Shown here: piece by piece, positions 58,462 to 64,000 of the stretch
How positions within the stretch are numbered: position 1 is the stretch's first letter
Layout of the letters: every line of letters starts with the position of its first letter
Assembly: GCF_000003815.2 (NCBI RefSeq)
Contig: NC_049989.1
Location: 20,074,168 to 20,138,167, forward strand
Source of the DNA: Branchiostoma floridae
Lineage: Eukaryota > Chordata > Leptocardii > Amphioxiformes > Branchiostomatidae
Direction of reading: 5' to 3'
Length of the DNA: 64,000 bases
Notes under the pieces: model-generated
Told to the model about the DNA's origin: nothing
The model's database searches: none
The model's input: the letters and a program-made list of their open reading frames with translations, nothing else
Program-made: the position numbers and the translations under genes

Positions 58462-59711
58462 TCTCTCCCTGTCTGCCGAAGTGTTGAGATAAGGAGGAGT
58501 TGGAGTTGTCGGAAATGTAGTGGCGCCAGAAGCACCGAGACGGCGGCTGCTTGAAACTTTCCGATAACATGAGCTAACTCCCGCGCAGTGAGTCGACCTT
58601 TCTCGAGCACAGCATTGGCTAATCGACTCAGCTCGATCACCTTATCATTCGGTAGAAAGAGAGACATGGTAACAGAATCTAAACCTGAACCAAGGAAAAC
58701 AATACGCTGGGTTGGCTCTAAAATAGACTTACCCAGATTGGTCACGAAACCCACGTGGGCAATGAATTCTGTTGCTGTTTTGGCGTCTTGCCTACAGCGT
58801 TCATAATCACTGGCTATAATCAGCATGTCATCAAGGTAACAAATTAACCGAATACCTCGTCGTCTCAAATGCGAAGTAATGACCTTCAAAATCTTCGAGA
58901 AAATTCTCGGAGCCGTGGAAATTCCAAACGCCATACAAACGAAGGAATAAAAACGATTCTTCCACGCAAACGACAAGAACCTCTGATGGGTAGAATGAAT
59001 CGCAACAGAAAAATAAGCATCAGTAAGATCAATCTTACAGAAAAAATCTCCTGGACGCACCAAATCTTGAACTAAGGATAAATGCTCCATCTTGAACTTG
59101 GGTACAAACAAACATCTATTCAGAGGTCTGAGATTGATGACGGGCCGAAGGCCCCCTGATTTCTTGGGTACAGTGAACAACCGAGAAATAAAAAGATCTG
59201 AACTGAAAGGGACCTCTTTCACTGCACCTTTCTGCAACAAGGTTTCAACTTCTAAATCCAGGGCCAAATCCTCCTCTGGAGACATAGCTCGAGTCCAGGG
59301 AATACTAGTCTGTACTGGAGGCGTCCGCTTAAATGGCAACCTGTACCCCTTAATGATGTCAAGAATTACTGAATCGCTAGTTAAAGTACGCCAAACCGGC
59401 AAAAAATGCTTCAAACGGCCCCCATGAGGAAGGGCTCGAACTAAGGGGCGAGGTACAGGTTGTGATTCAGACGGACACCGGCCTAAATCTTGCATACACA
59501 AAGAAACACAACTACTTGCTAGATTTCTTCCCGAAGCTCCCGTCTCCGCCCTGACCGGAGGAACGGGAGTACTGCGCACCCCAGTAAAACTTGTTGTTAC
59601 CGCCGGACTGGCGGGGAGGGGGGCGGGATTTACGTGAATTGGAGCCGCGGCCCCGGCCGCCGTAACGCGAGGCGCCCGACTGGCCCCTCCCCCATCGGGG
59701 CCTCTGCTCAT
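57390..59711 (-). CDS. DIRS reverse transcriptase / RNase H frame
   Basis: A 773-codon frame. RT motif A is FCKIDLTDAY (about residue 226) and the active site is YLDD (about 294). RNase H residues follow in IESDASQLGWGAF (about 457), EMMAATFAV and IKSDNSTVV. The C-terminal block AVDLFASRLN then SWEPDPEA and YAFPPF is the conserved region that follows RNase H in DIRS elements (sometimes labelled methyltransferase-like). It overlaps gag at its 5' end and the recombinase at its 3' end. Confidence 0.93.
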   Translation of the reverse strand: MSRGPDGGGASRAPRVTAAGAAAPIHVNPAPLPASPAVTTSFTGVRSTPVPPVRAETGASGRNLASSCVSLCMQDLGRCPSESQPVPRPLVRALPHGGRLKHFLPVWRTLTSDSVILDIIKGYRLPFKRTPPVQTSIPWTRAMSPEEDLALDLEVETLLQKGAVKEVPFSSDLFISRLFTVPKKSGGLRPVINLRPLNRCLFVPKFKMEHLSLVQDLVRPGDFFCKIDLTDAYFSVAIHSTHQRFLSFAWKNRFYSFVCMAFGISTAPRIFSKILKVITSHLRRRGIRLICYLDDMLIIASDYERCRQDAKTATEFIAHVGFVTNLGKSILEPTQRIVFLGSGLDSVTMSLFLPNDKVIELSRLANAVLEKGRLTARELAHVIGKFQAAAVSVLLAPLHFRQLQLLLISTLRQTGRDWDAPVHLPLDARQDLVWWRDSLPQNNDRPIHCPVGDIVIESDASQLGWGAFSDGISTGGRWSVRERTRHINQLEMMAATFAVQSFCKDKVNSAVRIKSDNSTVVAYINRRGGTKSTALADLALNLWSFCVERGLLLSAVHVAGLDNVRADFKSRNFNRLTEWSVSPSVYEIILQICPALRNPRAVDLFASRLNRKLRLYVSWEPDPEAVGTDAFTLDWNQWEALYAFPPFILVGRVLTKIRQDKVQRVHLLAPIWETAAWYPMLLHMLVQEPVRLPTSRFLLTQPVDGTPHPLGESLRLAVWTVSGLDTESLKFRMELPECSWHPGDREPVGYTRPPGGDGLAGVVEKVLIPFRRH

Positions 59712-61011
59712 ATTTTGGCTTCAAAGAGTCAACTAAAGCCCTTTTGCCCGCCACTAACTCCTTAGCTTTGGACGCTAAATCCGAACGAACCAAGTGTGAC
59801 GGCTCATCGGGAATCATCCCAAACAAATCCTTGGCTGTATCTACGGTAGAAACCTCGGCTAAAGACAGACGTCTCATTTCAGCAAGGTAACGATTAGCGG
59901 AACCCAGCAGCCAAATAGCAGTCGCTGCACAATCTTTCATTACAGTCAAGTCAGACGACGAAAGATTACCATCACAATCACCAAGCATCTGCCATAGATT
60001 CAGAATCGGAGCTGGTACATACAATAACTTTTCCTGCAAAGTGAAAAGCGGCTTGTCCGCATTGATACAATGCTTACCTCTGATCGGGTCAACCGCCGGC
60101 AGTAATTTCATCGTAGCGCTATCGAGCTTCGGCACCGTGAGATTTTTAGGTGCATTTGTTGGGAGAAGGAATTTACCCTGCCAATGTTTAATATCGGCAA
60201 ATTCACGCTTCTCTAACCCGAAGTACTGCTCGGTGTAACTAACAACCGACGGGCGGGCCGTCCACACTTTATCCGGGTCGGGCGGCTCACGCTGCAGCGG
60301 CACGAAAGACTCAACGCTGACCGAGGAGAAGTCCGACTCCTCGCCGCTGTCGCCCGTACGAGCCCGTTTCGAACGAACCGACTCCGCCTCTGAGGGTGGC
60401 ACCGAAGGCCTCTTTGAGCCTACGGAAGCCGCAATGGAGCCAAGAATTTCTTTAACTCCCCGAAATTCTTCAGTCATAAGGCCGAAGGCCGCACGGAGAG
60501 AATTTTGATCTTCTTGTAGGGTGTTGACCCCTAGCATAGCACGGAACTCCGCCATATTTTCTGGAAAATTTTCCTCATGCTCATGAACATGCCCGGACGA
60601 AAGCTCCCGCTCGGAATCCCTAAGAGAAAACTCGCTGCCATGGAGCGTAGAACTCCCCTGTGCTGCCGGGAGAGCAGCCATACGGCGCTTAAACTCCGCC
60701 AGGCTTGTAACAGGGGGGACGGCAGCTGGGTCACGAACATGTGCGGGCATGTTGGATTTTGCACCACGTGGTGGCGCCGGCGGGGCAGTACTTGCCCTGA
60801 ATTCACGCGGCGTTATCTTCTTAACACGCTCGCGTTTCTTGTCCTCTTGCTGAACTTGCCGAGAACGCGACTTATGTTTGTCACTTTTGTGTGACCGCTG
60901 AGACTTACGTTTATCACGCGAACGCGAACTACGGTCACTCATTGTGACAGAGCTATTACAGATAGGACTATCCGATATGAAGCAAAAATTACAACTGAAG
61001 AAATCAAGCAA
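59512..61011 (-). CDS. DIRS gag-like frame
   Basis: A 499-codon frame at the 5' end of the element. The N-terminus is Arg/Ser/Lys-rich (SDRSSRSRDKRKSQRSHK) and the C-terminus has an RG-rich tract (RWGRGQSGASRYGGRGRG). This is like DIRS and Ngaro ORF1 proteins that bind RNA. The start may be the Met at 61011 or the MSDRSS Met about 23 codons later. No zinc knuckle is seen. Confidence 0.8.
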   Translation of the reverse strand: MLDFFSCNFCFISDSPICNSSVTMSDRSSRSRDKRKSQRSHKSDKHKSRSRQVQQEDKKRERVKKITPREFRASTAPPAPPRGAKSNMPAHVRDPAAVPPVTSLAEFKRRMAALPAAQGSSTLHGSEFSLRDSERELSSGHVHEHEENFPENMAEFRAMLGVNTLQEDQNSLRAAFGLMTEEFRGVKEILGSIAASVGSKRPSVPPSEAESVRSKRARTGDSGEESDFSSVSVESFVPLQREPPDPDKVWTARPSVVSYTEQYFGLEKREFADIKHWQGKFLLPTNAPKNLTVPKLDSATMKLLPAVDPIRGKHCINADKPLFTLQEKLLYVPAPILNLWQMLGDCDGNLSSSDLTVMKDCAATAIWLLGSANRYLAEMRRLSLAEVSTVDTAKDLFGMIPDEPSHLVRSDLASKAKELVAGKRALVDSLKPKYEQRPRWGRGQSGASRYGGRGRGSNSRKSRPPPRQSGGNNKFYWGAQYSRSSGQGGDGSFGKKSSK

Positions 61012-61149
61012 GCCGAGAGCGCATGCGTCACCGAAAGGGGAGGAGCTTCTTCTTTCGAGTGACTACGAATGAGCTTAAGATGGGCATGGAAGCGAGGATG
61101 CCATGCTGAGTTATCACCATGTGACAGCGTCGAGGGACAATTGTATAAG

Positions 61150-61760
61150 ATACAAGGTATTCGTGTGGTAACTTTCATATTGACCAGTAATTGCCGCCTA
61201 CGTGCGTAAGCGGTTGGGGTGCTGTATGTTGGTTATTGGTAGTCTCCAAGCAGACCCTACGGTGCCTTAGAAATAGTATCAAAGCTGGCAAAGGAGTATA
61301 GCCGGCCAACGGGAGATAGCCGGCTAAGGTAGTCAAACGGGCACCTGGTGCCTTGCCAGCTTTGATACTTTTTCTAAGGCACCGTAGGGTCTGCTTGGAG
61401 ACTAGGTTACTGGCCGGTTACAATGCAGTTGTTTTCATATTTAACACAATTAAAGCTACAGATGTCACCGTTCTCTAGTGTGTCTTAACAATACTAGATT
61501 AAAGCCAGAATGGTATTAAAGTACAAATAGTTTGAATTTATAGTAAAAAACTTTCAAGGCTGGATCTTGCCTAATGGGAAAATTATCTTTCATCAGAAGT
61601 CTGTTGCTAGTTACGTTTGTACTTGGAAATGTTGTAAGTAAAGTAACTCTTACAAGAAAACATGCATTTTTCACTTACTGACTGCACAAACGTTTCCTTC
61701 ACATGTTTGGTTTTGTTTTCCCTTTATTGTTTTAAACCTCCAGAAATCATTTGTTATCAT
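61150..61760 (+). repeat. module repeat RX, right part of the split copy
   Basis: TTCGTGTGGTAACTTTCATA, GGTTGGGGTGCTGTATG, AAGCTACAGATGTCAC and TTACTGACTGCACAAACG follow the same order as 44390-44900. A Mutator-like MITE interrupts it at 61240-61404. Confidence 0.65.
61240..61404. mobile_element. Mutator-like MITE (family C) with 9-bp target duplication
   Basis: 165 bp, TAGTCTCCAAGCAGACCCTA at the left and TAGGGTCTGCTTGGAGACTA at the right. Flanks GGTTATTGG (61231-61239) and GGTTACTGG (61405-61413) differ at one base. Confidence 0.9.
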
Positions 61761-61769
61761 AATGCGATC

Positions 61770-62021
61770 TTGCAATATTTGGCAAAATCACTTCAAGTTA
61801 ATAATGTGAGAAGTATAAAAACAAAAATTCCGGCTAAATGGGGTAGGAAATTTCCCGAGCTGTCTCGTAACCCCTGCTTCGCCTATAGGGTCGAGTTAGT
61901 CGAGCTTTGTGAAGATTCTGGCTGCTCGGCTGAAGATCTACCTAAGGCTATGGAGGATAGGGAAGGATGGTCATGGAGGAAGAGAGTCATGGCCATCCGT
62001 GCAACCAGCAAGCCCGGATGA
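61770..62021 (+). mobile_element. LINE ORF2 C-terminal fragment
   Basis: The frame contains RVELVELCEDSGCSAEDLPK, then AMEDREGWSWRKRVMAIRAT and a stop next to GATGATGATGATAG. An ME/DDREGW-R-R-V tail with a 3' GAT repeat is typical of a LINE end. RT domains are absent. Confidence 0.6.
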
Positions 62022-62141
62022 TGATGATAGTCGAGCTTGCTGAAGCTCGATGTTTCTGACTTAGGGAGATGAGATGCTGCTTCAGTGACTAGAAGTGATC
62101 AATGGCCTTGCACTGAGCAAACCCGCTAAAACAATGTCCAT

Positions 62142-64000
62142 TCAGGCGTCTGACTCTGCCAGATACACGAGCAGCCTCCTGTTGCCGGTGAAGCCCAGGC
62201 GGCCATGTTGGATGTACATGTTGTTCAGCACCAACACGTCACGTCTCTGCATCTGGAAACCCACTGCAGCCTGAAACAAACGAACATTTCTTAAGTATGT
62301 TTACTGCAGTTTTCTTTTGGACCATCAGTAATACCTATCTCCTGATTATTAGACATCTTCCTCCGAGCTTCTGACTACTTCTGGTCGCCATAGCTCGTAA
62401 CGTCTCTGCATCTGAAACCCAACTGCCACCTGTATAATGTACAAGGTATGCCATGTGTCAATTGTGCTTACTACAAGGCCGGAGTGTTGTATGGTTATTG
62501 ACCGGTACACTAATTCTTGTTTATACATTAAACAAACTTGAAGCTACAGATGTCACAGTTCTCTAGTGTGTCAAAACAGGAAGGTAACACAAAATGCTGC
62601 TTGTAAACTGGAATGACATTGGATAATCATTCACATGAATATAACTTTATAAATGATTTTATATTGAAGCCAGAATGATATTTAAAGTACAAACTGTTTA
62701 AATTCATAGTGAAATACTTTCAAGGCTAGATGTCGCTGCTTACAACGCAGTCACACATACAACAGCGTTCCCAAATACAAAATATTGACATACATGTATT
62801 TACATAATTGTATTTTATAAAATTCGATGAAATGATGTAGTCAATTAGCCTGGTACAGTGTATGATAAACGTCGGGGCGAACCATCCGAATGGTACCCAG
62901 GCTAATAGTCAATGCCAATTTCTCCATTAGAACAGTGACCCCACCTGCCACGTCACATCCCGTATGTGCTGTAGTACTTCCGGTTCGATCTCCGAGCCGT
63001 CGCCATATTGGGTGTTAGCGTCTGTCATGTCCGGGGGGACGGGTTTGGTGCTGTCGTAGTCGGGATGGGCCGTGAGGAAGTCCGCGTTGTTCACGTGGGC
63101 CTGGTTAAACCATAGCCACTCTCCTACAGCAGACAGAGACGATTTTCATTGTTTGTTTTTTTGGGGGTGGAAATTTTTAGATAATGTCGCCTGTGCATGC
63201 GAAATTTCCGTCAACTGGCAAAGACGAGTTGGTCGGTCTTACATCGAGATACATGCTGTGGACTTTTAAAAAAAATCACTGAAGGCAGAAAAAGAGTGGG
63301 CGTCATCCGGTTGACTCGCCCGAAATATTGATACTAATGATACTAATGATGATGATACTGATGATGATGATGTTGATGATGATGATGATACTGATGATGA
63401 TGATGATGGCATCCCTCCCCCCAAATCACCAACAGAGGACTCCCTCTTTTTAATCTTTTTTTTAACTACTTGGTGAGAGATAGTCATGTAGATGGCTAGG
63501 CTATGCTCGAGAAGGGGTTAAAACGTAACATGTTTTCTGTCGACTACCTACACCCCACACTGAACTTTCGAATCCAATGACGTTGGTTTCGGTGTAGGTA
63601 GTCGACAGGAAACATTTGTCAGGGAGTGAAATCCTGTAATAAATTAACAGTCCGGGGAAAGGGGCTGAAGCTGTAGAAGGACTTTGAGATTTGTATGTGG
63701 ACAGTGCAATGATGTGAGCTAGAGGTGAACCTTAGTTCAATCCGGGACTCTGACGTTGCAAGTTGTCAAACGAAAACTATCGTAAGGACACAATCGTACC
63801 ATAGATACCAAAGTGTGAAAAATAGATCATATACAAAACACACACGATTAGTACTGCATGTATAAGATACTGTTGAGTTTACAATATTTGCCAATGCCTC
63901 ACCTTTATATAGAGTCATGGCGGGTAGATTGTACCACCAGCTGACCGACCCGTCCTGCCCCCATTGCCATGTCATACCCCGCGCACTCAGGTACCGCTCC
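62142..64000 (-). CDS. TauD/clavaminate-synthase-like oxygenase, copy B (3' part)
   Basis: Three exons in the window: 64000+-63903 (continues past the edge), 63123-62945 and 62270-62142 (TGA). Lengths 179 and 129 and all phases equal those of copy A exons 5 and 6. The distal iron/2-oxoglutarate segment YIQHGRLGFTGNRR is intact. The clearest protein change is in exon 5, VPPDMTDANTQYGDG against VPPHLNPFNSQYGDG in copy A. No stop or frameshift is seen, so it is probably a functional tandem paralogue. Confidence 0.88.
62393..62432 (-). pseudogene. copy of TauD-like last-exon acceptor border
   Basis: Reverse strand TATACAG|GTGGCAGTTGGGT then TTCAGATGCAGAGACGTTAC repeats the true acceptor and first 12 codons of the last exon (start 62270), 159 bp further up the intron. 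The copy ends after about 38 bases. Confidence 0.75.
62460..62740 (+). repeat. module repeat RX, copy 4
   Basis: AGGCCGGAGTGTTGTATGGT, GCTACAGATGTCACAG, AAAACAGGAAGGTAACAC and AATGATTTTATATTGAAGCC follow the RX order. It lies within the last intron of TauD-like copy B, unlike the other copies. Confidence 0.7.
63340..63406. repeat. GAT microsatellite
   Basis: Interrupted (GAT)n in an intron of TauD-like copy B. Ser-rich or Asp-rich frames over it are artefacts. Confidence 0.9.
63528..63615. repeat. foldback with 25-bp arms
   Basis: ATGTTTTCTGTCGACTACCT then ACACC at the left is inverted by GGTGTAGGTAGTCGACAGGA then AACAT at the right, with a 36-bp loop. Confidence 0.85.

Larger units (their letters stand above)
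56470..61142 (-). mobile_element. DIRS-like tyrosine-recombinase retrotransposon
   Basis: About 4.67 kb on the reverse strand with three long overlapping frames (gag-like, RT/RNase H, tyrosine recombinase). Inverted terminal repeats: GAGTTATCACCATGTGACAG / CGTCGAGGGACAATT at 61107-61142 is inverted at 56543-56576. A second, diverged inverted copy lies at 56472-56507 (GTTATCACCATGTTCCACG), making the 3' end a foldback, as expected for DIRS termini and their internal complementary region. No target duplication is seen, which also fits DIRS biology. It has split a copy of repeat RX. Confidence 0.92.

Overview
This is eukaryotic, intron-rich DNA, most likely from a lancelet (amphioxus, Branchiostoma). 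The evidence is vertebrate-like exon phases and lengths in aldolase and MIF (for example the 212, 55, 175 and 200 nt aldolase exons and the 173 nt MIF exon 2), many foldback mini-transposons, tRNA-headed SINEs, a DIRS-type retrotransposon, and minisatellites built from exon-intron junctions. I recall that last class being reported from amphioxus genes but could not check it. The species call is inference.

Layout. 0-16 kb: three Gal3ST-type carbohydrate sulfotransferase genes, one forward (5' part outside the window) and two reverse in tandem. 16.5-19 kb: a MIF-type tautomerase gene, forward. 21.9-33.4 kb: a complete reverse-strand class I fructose-bisphosphate aldolase gene with two alternative last coding exons; its 5' leader exons may lie near 36 and 38.7 kb. 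39.9-48.1 kb: two tandem, more divergent MIF-like genes, each with a predicted untranslated first exon. 49.5-54.8 kb: a reverse TauD/clavaminate-synthase-like Fe(II)/2-oxoglutarate oxygenase gene broken by a 482-base assembly gap. 56.5-61.1 kb: a DIRS-like tyrosine-recombinase retrotransposon with open gag, RT/RNase H and recombinase frames. 62.1-64 kb: the 3' exons of a second TauD-like gene.

The genes do not form one pathway. The main theme is local duplication at every scale: whole genes (Gal3ST x3, MIF x3, TauD x2), gene-plus-flank modules, and short tandem copies that straddle exon-intron boundaries. At seven or more places in at least four gene families, an exon edge with its splice site (or start codon) has been copied 1-4 times into the adjacent intron, leaving decoy exons with intact splice signals. 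One aldolase decoy differs from its parent exon at seven positions, all synonymous, and would be in frame if spliced in. Other notable signals are an array of about 13 short palindromes in MIF intron 1, a mini-transposon sitting inside a 5' splice site, a Mutator-like MITE family with perfect or near-perfect 9-bp target duplications, and a 3.05-kb TA-flanked element in aldolase intron 1.
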